Part shown: in pieces, positions 42,546-52,249 of the stretch
Position numbering within the stretch: position 1 is the first letter of the stretch
Layout of the letters: every line of letters begins with the position of its first letter
From: an uncultured Mediterraneibacter sp.
GTDB taxonomy: Bacteria > Bacillota > Clostridia > Lachnospirales > Lachnospiraceae
DNA length: 64,000 bases
Assembly (NCBI RefSeq): GCF_944377805.1
Contig: NZ_CALWFZ010000004.1
Span: forward strand, 62,001 to 126,000
Reading direction: 5' to 3'
Position numbers and translations under genes: made by a program
The notes under the pieces: generated by a model
The model's database searches: none
The model's input: the letters and a program-made list of their open reading frames with translations, nothing else
What the model was told of the DNA's origin: nothing

Positions 42546-43865
42546 TTAGAGTTGTGTGAGTACAAAGATCTCATACAGCGCGCGGATCGCATTTTTGAAA
42601 TCCTCATGTTTTACGCCGACAATGATGTTAAGCTCACTGGATCCCTGATCGATCATCTTCACGTTAATATGTGCGTGGGCAAGAGCGGAAAAGATTCGCC
42701 CGGCGGTTCCTCTTGTGGATTTCATGCCCCGGCCTACAATAGCGATCAGCGCAAGGTCTGATTCCAGTTCAATATGGTCCGGATGAACTGTCTTATTTAT
42801 ATCGGAAAGGATCTTCTGCTCCTTTTCCTCGAAGCTGTCTTTATTTACAAAGATAGACATAGTATCGATACCGGAAGGCATATGCTCGATCGACACCCCG
42901 TTATCCTCAAAAACCTGGAGTACCTTCCGGCAGAAACCGATCTCGGAATTCATCATTGCCTTTTCTACTGTAATAGCGGCAAATCCATCTGTGCCGGCGA
43001 TGCCGGTAATCGTATATTTCGGCTGTCTGCATGTGCTTTCTACGATCAGAGTGCCCTGGTCGGAGGGAATGTTTGTGTTTCTGATGTTAATCGGAATACC
43101 CGCTTTTCTTACAGGAAAGATCGCGTCTTCATGGAGTACGCTTGCCCCCATGTAGGAGAGCTCCCGGAGTTCTTTGTAGGTGATTGTCTCGATAGACTTT
43201 GGATGCTTTACGATCCGCGGGTCGGCGATCAGGAATCCGGATACATCCGTCCAGTTTTCATAGAGATCCGCCTTTGCCGCAAGAGCGACAAGCGAACCTG
43301 TAATATCAGAACCTCCTCGTGAGAACGTAACTACTTCCCCGTTTTCTTTCGCGCCGTAGAATCCGGGAATAACAGCCTTATCTGTCTCTTCCAGTGCTCC
43401 GGCGAGAAGTTCGTTAGTCTTCCCGTCGTCAAAACTGCCGTCCTCACGAAAGCGAACAACATCCGCGGCATCTATAAATTTGAATCCAAGATAGGCGGCC
43501 ATGATCTTACCGTTTAAGAACTCGCCGCGGGAAGCAGCGTAATCTTCTCCCGCATGAGAGCTGAAGTCGCCGCGGATTGTCTCGAAATCATCAGCTAAAG
43601 AAAAATCTAATTCAAGACCGTCGATAATCTCCTGATAACGTTCTTGAATCGCTTCCAGCTGGCCGGAAAAATCCTCGCCGTTCACAGCGGCCTCATAGCA
43701 GGAATACAGCATATCGGTAACTTTAGTGTCGCTGCTGAAGCGCTTGCCGGGAGCCGACGGCACAACATAACGTCTTGCTTCATCTGATCTGATAATAGTT
43801 CCGACCTTTTTAAACTGATCTGCGTTAGCCAGAGAGCTTCCTCCGAACTTAACTACTTTTTTCAT
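42546..43865 (-). CDS. lysC: Aspartate kinase
   Basis: 439 residues. The kinase domain starts VVKFGGSSLANADQF and includes FSRGGSDITGSL and ENWTDVSGF; two C-terminal ACT domains (about 295-438; IAIVGRGMKSTRGTAGR) give allosteric control. It makes aspartyl phosphate for Lys, Thr and Met synthesis. It is a single polypeptide without the internal beta-subunit start of Bacillus LysC. Own promoter upstream; no lysine riboswitch was recognised in the 142-nt gap. GGAGG precedes the start. Confidence 0.93.
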   Translation of the reverse strand: MKKVVKFGGSSLANADQFKKVGTIIRSDEARRYVVPSAPGKRFSSDTKVTDMLYSCYEAAVNGEDFSGQLEAIQERYQEIIDGLELDFSLADDFETIRGDFSSHAGEDYAASRGEFLNGKIMAAYLGFKFIDAADVVRFREDGSFDDGKTNELLAGALEETDKAVIPGFYGAKENGEVVTFSRGGSDITGSLVALAAKADLYENWTDVSGFLIADPRIVKHPKSIETITYKELRELSYMGASVLHEDAIFPVRKAGIPINIRNTNIPSDQGTLIVESTCRQPKYTITGIAGTDGFAAITVEKAMMNSEIGFCRKVLQVFEDNGVSIEHMPSGIDTMSIFVNKDSFEEKEQKILSDINKTVHPDHIELESDLALIAIVGRGMKSTRGTAGRIFSALAHAHINVKMIDQGSSELNIIVGVKHEDFKNAIRALYEIFVLTQL

Positions 43866-43954
43866 TTCTTTTTTCCTCCAAAGTATGAAATCTTCTCTTA
43901 ATTTTGTATGGGCACATTCTGTCGCATCCCGCTTTCGGGCATTTACGGTACAAT

Positions 43955-43983
43955 ATTATAGCTTCTGCCGGCAGACTTGTAAA
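43955..43983 (-). promoter_or_regulatory. Promoter of lysC
   Basis: On the minus strand TTTACA (43983-43978), a 17-nt spacer and TATAAT (43960-43955). A small hairpin CCCG-AAAG-CGGG lies in the 80-nt leader. Confidence 0.75.
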
Positions 43984-44007
43984 CGGTAAAATGATTTTTA
44001 TGACTCA

Positions 44008-45204
44008 TTATATAACGCCCTCTTCCTCATAAAGCGGCCGTCTTGTTTTCCTGCGGGTCACTTCTACCAATCCCAGGGCAGTCATATCCACAAGAGTGGA
44101 CTGAATCGGATCTTTAGCAAGATGACATCTGAACTCGCGAAGCAAGAGCTCCGTATTTTCTTCCTGTTCCATATTGATGAAATCAACAATGATAATTCCA
44201 GAGAGATTGCGGAGCCGGATTTGCCTTGCTGCTTCTCTTGCTGCCTCCAGATTGACTTTAAGGGCTCCCTCCTCGCTTCCCGCTTTTGAGGAAGCTTTCC
44301 CAGAATTGACATCGATGACAGTCAGTGCTTCAGTGGGCTGGATGATCAGGTATCCTCCGGTTTTCAGCCAGGCCCGTTCCCTTAACGCTTTATCGAGAGC
44401 TGTCTGGGTGCTGTAAAGCTTGTCAAGCGGAAATTCGTGATTGTCATACAGTTCGAGCAGATCCGTCTTTTCAGGCAGTTCGGATTGAAAAAACAGATGT
44501 ATACGAGTATACAATTCACGATCGCCAATGACGATCGACTCCATTCCATCCATGTATACATTTTTCAGGTCAGAGATATAGGGCGGCGGTGCAGATTTCA
44601 GACAGGTAAAACATACTCTTGTCTGAGCATTTTTTCTGAGGCGTTCATACTCGTCCCTGAGGGAGAGAATCTCCTTTAATACTTCTGAAAACGGAGCGTT
44701 CTTTGCGTTTGTCCGGACAATCAGGCCGAAATCTTCATTGCGGTATGAATTCAGCTTTTCTTTAAATTCGTCACGCACTGCCCTGGGCAGTTTGGATGAA
44801 ACGCCGATTCGGGTGTTGCCGTGAGTCAGAACGGCGTATCGTCCGGTAAAGCTTACATTTGAGGTGACTGTAGGAACTTTTGTTTTTGCCGCCTCTTTAC
44901 TGATCTGCACAACTAGCTCATCCCCAATACAGAGAAGCTTTTTCCCGGATTTTCGGGTAAAGATGGCGTGGCTTGCGTCTTTCATATCAAAATAGCAGCT
45001 GATTCCCTTTTCAATTTCAATAAAGGCGGCTCCTATATTTGGAACAATGTTCTGTACTTTTCCGATATATATGTCTCCCAGACGGTACCTGCCCGAGCTG
45101 CCGCCGTCCTCCGGGGTACTGTGGATTTCCGCGATCTCGCCGTCCTCCATGAAAAATGTCCGGATTCTTCCGTCTCTCTTTTCAATCAGGATCTTTCGTT
45201 TCAA
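44008..45204 (-). CDS. rng: RNase E/G family endoribonuclease, short form
   Basis: 398 residues. An embedded S1 domain (about 38-125; GDIYIGKVQNIVPNIGAAFIEI), 5' sensor region, and DNase I-like catalytic part with Asp298 (VIDVNSG) and Asp341 (VDFINM), equivalent to E. coli RNase E Asp303 and Asp346. The chain stops after GLVEVTRRKTRRPLYEEEG, just where RNase E continues into the CPxC zinc-link and small domain, so those are missing. TTG start behind AAGGAG, overlapping the previous gene. Confidence 0.9.
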   Translation of the reverse strand: MKRKILIEKRDGRIRTFFMEDGEIAEIHSTPEDGGSSGRYRLGDIYIGKVQNIVPNIGAAFIEIEKGISCYFDMKDASHAIFTRKSGKKLLCIGDELVVQISKEAAKTKVPTVTSNVSFTGRYAVLTHGNTRIGVSSKLPRAVRDEFKEKLNSYRNEDFGLIVRTNAKNAPFSEVLKEILSLRDEYERLRKNAQTRVCFTCLKSAPPPYISDLKNVYMDGMESIVIGDRELYTRIHLFFQSELPEKTDLLELYDNHEFPLDKLYSTQTALDKALRERAWLKTGGYLIIQPTEALTVIDVNSGKASSKAGSEEGALKVNLEAAREAARQIRLRNLSGIIIVDFINMEQEENTELLLREFRCHLAKDPIQSTLVDMTALGLVEVTRRKTRRPLYEEEGVI

Positions 45205-45932
45205 GATAGGTTCTCCTTTATAATGTCATGCCCCAGATCCGCCAGTGGAATCAGCTGGAGAGTCTGACCATCCCCGACATCTGCGTACATCTCCAGACGT
45301 TTATAGGAAAATGACGGCTCTGTCCGGGGTTCACCGGTCTGCTGCTTCATATATTTGACAAAAGTGTCCATAATCAGATCCGGTTTCAGATTCTCAGAAC
45401 TTCCGGCAGCCGTCTGAACACGCAGTCCTTCCTCACAGAACTCCCACCGGTAGATCAGAGGCCTGATGTCTATCATGCGTTCACTTCTCTTTGTCTGTTT
45501 GATCACAGAGATCATATCCTGAGCCATGAATTCAGAAAAATATTGACGCATCGGTTCGCTCCACACAAACCCGTTTGGCCTGATCAGATAGTCCGCTCCG
45601 GCGAGAATCGTCATACCGGTCATTTTCTTCTCTTCTGCTATCTGTCTAAAACTTAATATTTCGATTCCTTCCACAGATACTTCGTTCATTCTGCGGACTG
45701 CCTCCCGGCTTTCAATGGGGGACGTCAGCTCAATATCCAGATATTCGCCGTCGCTTTCAAGACCGATTCCAAGGGGACTGGCAAAAGACATAATCATATG
45801 CGGGCTGTATCCCCCGGTAAATGCGATTGGAATATCCGCTCTTCGCATCACTTTCTGAAAAAACCGCATAACATCAAGATGTCCGATAAAGCGGAGAACT
45901 CCATACTTTCGGAATTTAATTCTTGCCTTCAT
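45201..45932 (-). CDS. TIGR03936 family radical-SAM-associated protein (DUF2344)
   Basis: About 243 residues, recognised by VRIKFRKYG-like start (KARIKFRKYGVLRFIGHLDVMRFF) and GGYSPHMIMSFASPLGIGL. Function unknown; it always accompanies the TIGR03960 radical SAM protein, and in some clostridia the two are fused. ATG 45932 follows GGAGG. It overlaps both neighbours. Confidence 0.9.
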   Translation of the reverse strand: MKARIKFRKYGVLRFIGHLDVMRFFQKVMRRADIPIAFTGGYSPHMIMSFASPLGIGLESDGEYLDIELTSPIESREAVRRMNEVSVEGIEILSFRQIAEEKKMTGMTILAGADYLIRPNGFVWSEPMRQYFSEFMAQDMISVIKQTKRSERMIDIRPLIYRWEFCEEGLRVQTAAGSSENLKPDLIMDTFVKYMKQQTGEPRTEPSFSYKRLEMYADVGDGQTLQLIPLADLGHDIIKENLS

Positions 45933-47781
45933 AACAGACACCTCCTCCGAATCTGGCAGCTCCGCATCCGGAGCATCTTTCCCGGCAGTTTGGCGTCACC
46001 GTTCCTTCTACGGCCCGCTCCCACTCCTTGCGAAGAAAAGCGCGGCTTACACCAATGTCTATAAAATCCCACGGGAAAAGTTCATTTTCTCCCCGCTCCC
46101 TCAGATTATAAAATGAGAGATCCACACTGGTATCTTCAAAGGCCTGCATCCACAGATCATTGCGGAATGTCTCTGTCCATGAATCATAGAGACAGCCCAG
46201 ACGGTAGGCCCTTTCGATCACCAGGCCGACTTTTCTGTCGCCTCTGGCCATTACCCCTTCCAGCACCGTGACCTGCGCGTCATGCCAGTTATACTTCAGA
46301 CTTTTGCGGTTCAACTGATCCCCAAATTCGTCTCTTACGATATGGGCTCTCCTTTCATATTCTTCAGCCGTACACATAGAAGCCCACTGGAACGGAGTGA
46401 ACGGTTTGGGAACAAAGAAGGAGGAACTGGCAGTGATCTGACATTTTCCGTGGCGCTGTTCCTTGGGGATTTCGTAGTATCTGCGGGCAACTCTGTCTGA
46501 CAGACGGGCAATTTCCTTCATATCTTCCTCTGTCTCTGTGGGAAGTCCCAGCATAAAATACAGCTTCACCTTGCTCCAGCCCCCGTCAAATGCCTGTCCC
46601 GCTCCATTGATGACATCTTCTTCTGTCAGTCCTTTGTTGATGACATCGCGCATTCTCTGGGAGCCCGCCTCCGGGGCGAATGTAAGGCTGCTCTTGCGAA
46701 TATCCTGTACTTTACTCATCACATCGAGGGAAAACGCGTCGATGCGCAGAGACGGAAGCGAGATGTTGATTCCCTTCTCCTTAAATTCCTCTATCAGAAA
46801 AGTTACGAGTTCTTCCAGCTTCGAGTAGTCGCTTGAACTTAAGGAACTAAGGGAAATCTCTTCGTGTCCTGTATTTTTCAACATTGTACGGGCGTAATTT
46901 TTGAGCCTGTCCACATCGCGCTCACGCGTCGGCCGGTAGATCATTCCCGCCTGGCAGAACCGGCAACCCCGGATACAGCCCCTCTGGATCTCCAGAACGA
47001 CTCTGTCCTGTGTCGCCTTTATGAAAGGAACCACAGGATTCATAGGATATGAGGCGTCTGAGACATCCATAACCACCTGTTTTCTGACTCTGGCAGGTGC
47101 GTGAGAATTTACAGGAAGAAAAGACTTGAGTGTTCCATCCTCATTGTAGGAGGCAGTGTAAAACATAGGAACATAGATTCCTTCAATCTGCGCTGCTCTC
47201 TCCAGAAATTCCGCTCGTGGCTTTCCCGAGTGTTTCCAGATTCTGTAGGCATCCAAAAGTTCGTCGTATACCGTCTCACCCTCTCCGATATAGAAAAGGT
47301 CGAAGAATTCGGCCAGAGGCTCAGGATTATAAGCACATGGACCGCCTCCGATGACGAAAGGATCATCCTCTGTCCTGTCAGCCGCATGAAGAGGAATCCG
47401 GCTTAAGTCCAGGATCTGCAGGATGTTGGTATAACACATCTCGAACTGAATGGTGATGCCGAGAAAATCAAAGTCACGGACGGGATCCTGTGATTCCAGA
47501 GCAAAAAGAGGAATGTCTCTGTCCCTCAGTATTTTATCCAGATCGAGCCACGGTGAATAGACGCGTTCGCACCACACATCCTCTCGGCGGTTGAACATGT
47601 CATATAGGATCTGGATCCCCAAATGTGACATGCCGATTTCGTAAACGTCGGGAAAGCACATGGCAAAGCGAATATCAACTTTATCTTTGTCCTTCATTAC
47701 GGAATTTACTTCGCCTCCGATATAGCGGGCCGGTTTTTCTACTTTTAATAAAATATCGTCGCTTAGAGCAAGTTTTCTCAT
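45916..47781 (-). CDS. TIGR03960 family B12-binding radical SAM protein
   Basis: 621 residues. An N-terminal region with a cobalamin-binding-type fold (about 30-170), then a radical SAM domain whose CIRGCRFCQ gives the CxxxCxxC cluster motif (about residue 265), and a C-terminal tail with RERCSGCGA. Substrate unknown. Conserved next to TIGR03936 and RNase G. ATG 47781 follows AAAAGGA; an in-frame GTG at 47799 is less likely. Confidence 0.92.
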   Translation of the reverse strand: MRKLALSDDILLKVEKPARYIGGEVNSVMKDKDKVDIRFAMCFPDVYEIGMSHLGIQILYDMFNRREDVWCERVYSPWLDLDKILRDRDIPLFALESQDPVRDFDFLGITIQFEMCYTNILQILDLSRIPLHAADRTEDDPFVIGGGPCAYNPEPLAEFFDLFYIGEGETVYDELLDAYRIWKHSGKPRAEFLERAAQIEGIYVPMFYTASYNEDGTLKSFLPVNSHAPARVRKQVVMDVSDASYPMNPVVPFIKATQDRVVLEIQRGCIRGCRFCQAGMIYRPTRERDVDRLKNYARTMLKNTGHEEISLSSLSSSDYSKLEELVTFLIEEFKEKGINISLPSLRIDAFSLDVMSKVQDIRKSSLTFAPEAGSQRMRDVINKGLTEEDVINGAGQAFDGGWSKVKLYFMLGLPTETEEDMKEIARLSDRVARRYYEIPKEQRHGKCQITASSSFFVPKPFTPFQWASMCTAEEYERRAHIVRDEFGDQLNRKSLKYNWHDAQVTVLEGVMARGDRKVGLVIERAYRLGCLYDSWTETFRNDLWMQAFEDTSVDLSFYNLRERGENELFPWDFIDIGVSRAFLRKEWERAVEGTVTPNCRERCSGCGAARFGGGVCYEGKN

Positions 47782-47835
47782 CAAAAAAGTCCTTTTCACT
47801 ACTTGGCTTTATGAAAAAGCCGATAATTCCTATCA

Positions 47836-47864
47836 ATTGTACTATATGCTTTTTGATCTGTCAA
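47836..47864 (-). promoter_or_regulatory. Promoter of the TIGR03960-TIGR03936-RNase G unit
   Basis: On the minus strand TTGACA (47864-47859), a 17-nt spacer and TACAAT (47841-47836). It lies directly downstream of the small hypothetical gene; a hairpin GGCTTT/AAAGCC follows in the leader. Confidence 0.8.
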
Positions 47865-47869
47865 AGGCT

Positions 47870-48196
47870 CTATAAACTTTTCCACGCCTCTATAATATCC
47901 TCTGCGTCTATGTCGATCTCCCTTTCAATCTGATTTACAATGGCGGTGCTGTCTACTCTGGCGACTTCTGCGTCACTTTGCTCCATATACACAAAGCAGA
48001 CAAAACAGAGAATACTGACTACAAGGCGCAGGTAAAATGTGCCGCCTGATGATTCGCGTTCACTGTCCTTTGATCCGTAGAGATCCTGACAGATCCTTCC
48101 GTATCGAGGATGAACTGCCGGAATCTCTTTTCGGTCATCATAGAGCTTTCTCGTCTGGCGCAGCAGCTCTCTGCGCCGCATCTCGGAATCGTTCAT
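47870..48196 (-). CDS. Hypothetical single-pass membrane protein
   Basis: 108 residues, not recognised. A charged N-terminal half (about 1-50) rich in Arg, Glu and Asp precedes one membrane helix (about 54-70; LRLVVSILCFVCFVYM), then an acidic 38-residue tail. A purine-rich AGGGGAG/AAAGG stretch precedes the ATG. It lies between the his terminator and the TIGR03960 promoter, so it is probably a single-gene unit. Coding potential is supported by the ribosome site and gene-sized gap. Confidence 0.65.
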   Translation of the reverse strand: MNDSEMRRRELLRQTRKLYDDRKEIPAVHPRYGRICQDLYGSKDSERESSGGTFYLRLVVSILCFVCFVYMEQSDAEVARVDSTAIVNQIEREIDIDAEDIIEAWKSL

Positions 48197-48257
48197 GTAT
48201 ACTGCCTTTCTCCCCTGCCATATGCCACCTGTGATCTGAGAGACGTAAATGAGAGCA

Positions 48258-48305
48258 CCAAAAAACAGGGGAATAAATATTGTTTACCATAATTTATGCC
48301 CCTGT
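48258..48305 (-). terminator. Terminator of the his operon
   Basis: Stem 48265-48278 with 48292-48305 (ACAGGGG and ATAAAT helices separated by one mismatch), followed on the minus strand by TTTTTT. About 53 nt after the hisIE stop. Confidence 0.9.
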
Positions 48306-48357
48306 CTGTTTTGATAGAACCGATATACTTTGGACTGGTTCTTATCGTATTTTTCAC

Positions 48358-49641
48358 TTACCGGTCTGCGAGTTCCTGTGTGATATCCTCCCATGTGACG
48401 CCACGTTCCGCCATGAGAACCATCACATGATACAGAAAATCGGAAATCTCGTATTTAATCTCCTCCGGATTTGGATTTTTTGCCGCAATTACAATCTCCG
48501 TAGCCTCTTCTCCTACTTTTTTTAAGATTTTATCGATTCCTTTTTCAAACAGATAGTTTGTATAGGAGCCTTCTTTTGGGTGTTCCTTCCGATCAAGAAT
48601 CGTGTTATATACAGCTTCAAAAATCTGAAGCGGATTTTTCGCGTCATAGTCGGCGCCGACAATAGTGGTATAGAAACAGGAACGGTTCCCGGTGTGGCAG
48701 GCTGCCCCGATCTGTTCCACTTTTGCCAGGAGAGTATCTTTATCACAGTCTATGGAAAGTGACTTCACATACTGGTAATGTCCGGAAGTCTCACCCTTTA
48801 CCCACTGGCTTTTTCTGCTTCTGCTAAAATATGTCATGCGTCCTGTTTTTACAGTATTGTCAAAAGCCTCCTCATCCATATAGGCGAGCATCAGGACTTC
48901 GTTCGTTTTATAATCCTGTACGACTACCGGAATCAGTCCGTCTGAGTTTAATTTGAATTCGGAAAAATCAAGAATACTCTCAAAGGATGTCATTCTGATC
49001 CCGGCATCCGAACAGATCTCCTTGAACTCATTGAAATCCATGTTCAGACTGCTGATAAAGAGCCCGGATACCCCTTTGATCCCGTCACATTTTAAGATTC
49101 TTAAAATCTCAGTCTGCTCCATCGTATCTGTCAGTACGACACAGGGAAGTTTGGTAATATTCATAACGGAATTCAGGTCCAGTCTGTGCATAAACACTAT
49201 TTCGGTACTATATTCCTCGATCAGATGCTGCTGTTTAAAGAGCGCATCAAAATCATTCAGAGAAACCGCAATCCGTTCTTTTCCAAAGCGTTTGGAAACT
49301 TCTTCGATCAGATCCATAGACAGAGACTTTGAAAAATTCAGGATTGCCCGCTTGGCCCCGGCATACAGAATCTTTTTTACATCTTCCGCGCGCCGGATAT
49401 TGCCTCCGGCGATCATCGGTATGCTGATAACCCGATTGATTTTTTTGATCAGATCAATGGCTTCATCATGTTCTTCGTCCGATGTGGACAGATCAAACAC
49501 AATCAGTTCATCCGCGCCCTTTTCACAGTATTGTTTGGCGAGCGCGACGACATCAGGGGCGAGAACACTCCTGTCGTCAAACCACTGTACGGCTTTTCCC
49601 CCGTCAATGAAAATGCAGGGGGTCAGTCTTTTATAACTCAT
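48358..49641 (-). CDS. hisIE: HisIE with an N-terminal degenerate HisA/HisF-like barrel
   Basis: 427 residues. Residues 1-215 resemble HisA/HisF ([36 protein letters not shown]), residues about 220-330 are HisI (phosphoribosyl-AMP cyclohydrolase; [21 protein letters not shown]), and about 345-427 HisE (phosphoribosyl-ATP pyrophosphatase; [14 protein letters not shown]). The HisF catalytic acids Asp11 and Asp130 correspond here to Phe11 and Asn129, so the barrel is probably inactive. ATG 49641 follows AAAGGAG. Last gene of the operon. Confidence 0.9.
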   Translation of the reverse strand: MSYKRLTPCIFIDGGKAVQWFDDRSVLAPDVVALAKQYCEKGADELIVFDLSTSDEEHDEAIDLIKKINRVISIPMIAGGNIRRAEDVKKILYAGAKRAILNFSKSLSMDLIEEVSKRFGKERIAVSLNDFDALFKQQHLIEEYSTEIVFMHRLDLNSVMNITKLPCVVLTDTMEQTEILRILKCDGIKGVSGLFISSLNMDFNEFKEICSDAGIRMTSFESILDFSEFKLNSDGLIPVVVQDYKTNEVLMLAYMDEEAFDNTVKTGRMTYFSRSRKSQWVKGETSGHYQYVKSLSIDCDKDTLLAKVEQIGAACHTGNRSCFYTTIVGADYDAKNPLQIFEAVYNTILDRKEHPKEGSYTNYLFEKGIDKILKKVGEEATEIVIAAKNPNPEEIKYEISDFLYHVMVLMAERGVTWEDITQELADR

Positions 49642-49664
49642 GTATATCAGTTCTCCTTTTATCT

Positions 49665-50255
49665 CTATAGTGTTCCCTTTGTGGACCACACTTCATTTAT
49701 TCTCGGTTCTTTTGATACTGCCATGTCAAGCGCTTTCCCGAAGGACTTAAAGAGCGCCTCGGCCATATGATGATTGTTACCGGGTTCCAGAATCTTCATA
49801 TGGAGATTCATGGAAGCGCTGCCGGACACTGCCTGGAAAAACTCCCGAATCATCTCGGTGTCCATTGTTCCGAGCATGTGGACTGTAAAACATGCATCGT
49901 ATTTCAGATAAGGGCGCCCTGAGAGATCAATAGCAGACAGCGCAAGAGTCTCATCCATAGGCAGGATGAAATAGCCGTATCTGCGTATACCCGTTTTTAA
50001 GCCGAGCGCCTTACTGATTGCCTGCCCTAGCACGATTCCGGTATCTTCGATCGTGTGATGGCTGTCAACCTCAAGATCACCGTTTACTGTTACATCCAGA
50101 TCAAAAAGTCCGTGACGCGCAAATCCGTCCAGCATATGATCAAAGAAAGGGATGCCGGTCTGTATTCGGTTCTGTCCGCGGCCGTCAAGGTTGATTGTCA
50201 GAGTAATATCGGTTTCTTTTGTCTTTCTTGTGACTGTAGCGATACGTGCTTCCAT
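49665..50255 (-). CDS. hisB: Imidazoleglycerol-phosphate dehydratase HisB
   Basis: 196 residues, monofunctional (no HisB phosphatase domain). Metal-binding segments [14 protein letters not shown] and [14 protein letters not shown] are intact. It dehydrates imidazole glycerol phosphate in histidine synthesis. ATG 50255 follows AAGGAGG. Confidence 0.97.
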   Translation of the reverse strand: MEARIATVTRKTKETDITLTINLDGRGQNRIQTGIPFFDHMLDGFARHGLFDLDVTVNGDLEVDSHHTIEDTGIVLGQAISKALGLKTGIRRYGYFILPMDETLALSAIDLSGRPYLKYDACFTVHMLGTMDTEMIREFFQAVSGSASMNLHMKILEPGNNHHMAEALFKSFGKALDMAVSKEPRINEVWSTKGTL

Positions 50256-50288
50256 TTGTGTTCCTCCTTGCTTCAATCGCTCTTCGCC

Positions 50289-51587
50289 TTACTCTTCCTT
50301 CTCAAAGCGGACTCTGACGGAGTTGGCATGGGCGGTAAGATGTTCTGCTTCGGCAAATGTTTCAATATCCGTGTGTATTTCTTTCAGCGCTTCTCGTGAA
50401 TAGGAAATTATGCTGGACTTTTTAATGAAATCGTCCACAGAGAGAGGGGAGAAGAATTTTGCTGTTCCGTTTGTAGGCAGTACATGATTCGGGCCGGCAA
50501 AATAGTCTCCCAACGGCTCGCTTGAATATTCCCCGATAAAGATTGCTCCGGCATTTCGGATCTTCGTCATCACTTCAAATGGATTGGAAGTAACAATCTC
50601 CAGATGTTCGGAGGCGATTTCATTGGCTGCGTCAATGGCATCTTCCAGCGTTTCGGCGATGAGAATATGACCATAGTTGTCCAGTGATTTCCGGATAATA
50701 TCGCCGCGGGACAGCTCTTCTGTAAACCGGTCCGTCCAGTCAGATACTTCATATGCCAATTTTTCGCTTGTGGTTACGAGAATCGCGCTTGCCATTTCGT
50801 CATGCTCCGCCTGGGAGAGCAGGTCGGCCGCTACATATTTCGGATTTGCGGTCTCATCTGCAAGGACGAGGATCTCGCTGGGACCGGCAATGGAATCAAT
50901 GCTCACATGACCGTAAACCGCCTTCTTAGCCAATGCGACATAGATATTTCCAGGGCCGACGATCTTGTCCACTTTCGGGATACTTTCTGTTCCGTATGCA
51001 AGCGCGGCAATTGCCTGGGCTCCGCCTGCCTTATAGATTTTGTCGGCGCCTGCCTCTTTTGCTGCGACCAGTGTTGTGGGGGTGACGCTGCCGTCTTTTC
51101 CGGGTGGGGTCACCATAATGATCTCGTCGACTCCGGCCACCTTGGCAGGTATAATGTTCATCAATACAGATGACGGATAAGCTGCTTTTCCTCCGGGAAC
51201 ATAGACGCCTGCGCTTTTCAGAGGGGTAACTTTCTGTCCCAGGATAGTGCCGTCAGGCCGGCTGTCAAACCAGCTGTACTGCATCTGTTTTTCATGATAG
51301 GATCTGATATTTTTCAGCGCTTTACGAATGACCGCGATGAGCTGCTCGTCCACGCGGGAATATGCGTTCTGGATTTCCTCCTTTGTGACAAGAACTGTAT
51401 CAGATGTGATTCTGGCTCCGTCAAATTTCTCAGTATATTCAAAGAGCGCCTGATCTTTTCTTTTCCTGACATTGTCGACGATTTCCTGTACGCTGGCCTC
51501 GTATTTTCCGTAGCTGCTGGGGCTTCTTTTAAGAAGCGCCTCCAGCAGATGATTTTTTGTCGTTTGGTCTAGTCTCTCAATCCGCAT
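50289..51587 (-). CDS. hisD: Histidinol dehydrogenase HisD
   Basis: 432 residues. Zinc-site segment SQAEHDEMASA, the catalytic Glu-His in ASEHLEIVT, and GPNHVLPTNGTA are present. It carries out the last two oxidations to histidine. ATG 51587 lies behind AAGGAGG and overlaps the hisG 3' end by 11 nt. Confidence 0.97.
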   Translation of the reverse strand: MRIERLDQTTKNHLLEALLKRSPSSYGKYEASVQEIVDNVRKRKDQALFEYTEKFDGARITSDTVLVTKEEIQNAYSRVDEQLIAVIRKALKNIRSYHEKQMQYSWFDSRPDGTILGQKVTPLKSAGVYVPGGKAAYPSSVLMNIIPAKVAGVDEIIMVTPPGKDGSVTPTTLVAAKEAGADKIYKAGGAQAIAALAYGTESIPKVDKIVGPGNIYVALAKKAVYGHVSIDSIAGPSEILVLADETANPKYVAADLLSQAEHDEMASAILVTTSEKLAYEVSDWTDRFTEELSRGDIIRKSLDNYGHILIAETLEDAIDAANEIASEHLEIVTSNPFEVMTKIRNAGAIFIGEYSSEPLGDYFAGPNHVLPTNGTAKFFSPLSVDDFIKKSSIISYSREALKEIHTDIETFAEAEHLTAHANSVRVRFEKEE

Positions 51588-52236
51588 TTCTTCCTCCTTC
51601 ACGAAGCAGTGTTCTCAGATCTGTGATAATCTTTTTAATCCGTTCATTTTCCATGCGCATACTTACCGGATTGACAATCATACGCGCTGACAGCGGGCAG
51701 ACCTCCTCAAGAACTGAAAGGCCATTTTCCTTCAGTGTTGATCCGGTCTCTACGATGTCAACGATTACTTCCGACAGTCCGACAATCGGTGCAAGCTCGA
51801 TGGAACCGTTCATTTTTATGATCTCTACAGTCTGATGCTTTTTATTGTAAAAGTAGTCTTTGGCAATCTCCGGATATTTTGTGGCGACACGGATCAGTTC
51901 ATGATGCTTTAAAAGCTCTGCCGCGCTTTCATAACCGCAGACGCACATCCGGCACTTTCCGAATCCGAGATCCAGCACTTCATGAACCTTCCTGCCTTCC
52001 TCAACGATCGTATCTCTCCCGACGACCCCGATGTCGGCAGCACCGTATTCGACATAGGTGGGGACATCCGGCCCTTTCGCGAGAAAAAATTTCAGCTTCA
52101 GTTCCTCGTTAGTAAAGATCAGTTTTCTGGAGTCTTTCTCTTTCATTTCCTCGCAGGTGATTCCGAGGCTCTCCAACATCTCAAGTGTCTTGCTGGCAAG
52201 ACGCCCTTTTGTCAGGGCAAAGGTTAAATATCTCAT
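51577..52236 (-). CDS. hisG: ATP phosphoribosyltransferase, short form HisG
   Basis: 219 residues, the short type lacking the C-terminal regulatory domain, which needs HisZ for activity and feedback control. TFALTKGRL, the DIGVVGRDTI segment and the PRPP loop EIVDIVETGSTLKENGL match. AAAGGAG precedes the ATG; hisZ lies directly upstream. Confidence 0.97.
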   Translation of the reverse strand: MRYLTFALTKGRLASKTLEMLESLGITCEEMKEKDSRKLIFTNEELKLKFFLAKGPDVPTYVEYGAADIGVVGRDTIVEEGRKVHEVLDLGFGKCRMCVCGYESAAELLKHHELIRVATKYPEIAKDYFYNKKHQTVEIIKMNGSIELAPIVGLSEVIVDIVETGSTLKENGLSVLEEVCPLSARMIVNPVSMRMENERIKKIITDLRTLLREGGRNAD

Positions 52237-52249
52237 AAGTACGGCTCCT

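Noticed and set aside
43866..44007. Lysine riboswitch upstream of aspartate kinase
   Set aside because: The leader after the predicted start is only about 80 nt and shows one small hairpin, far shorter than the known lysine riboswitch.
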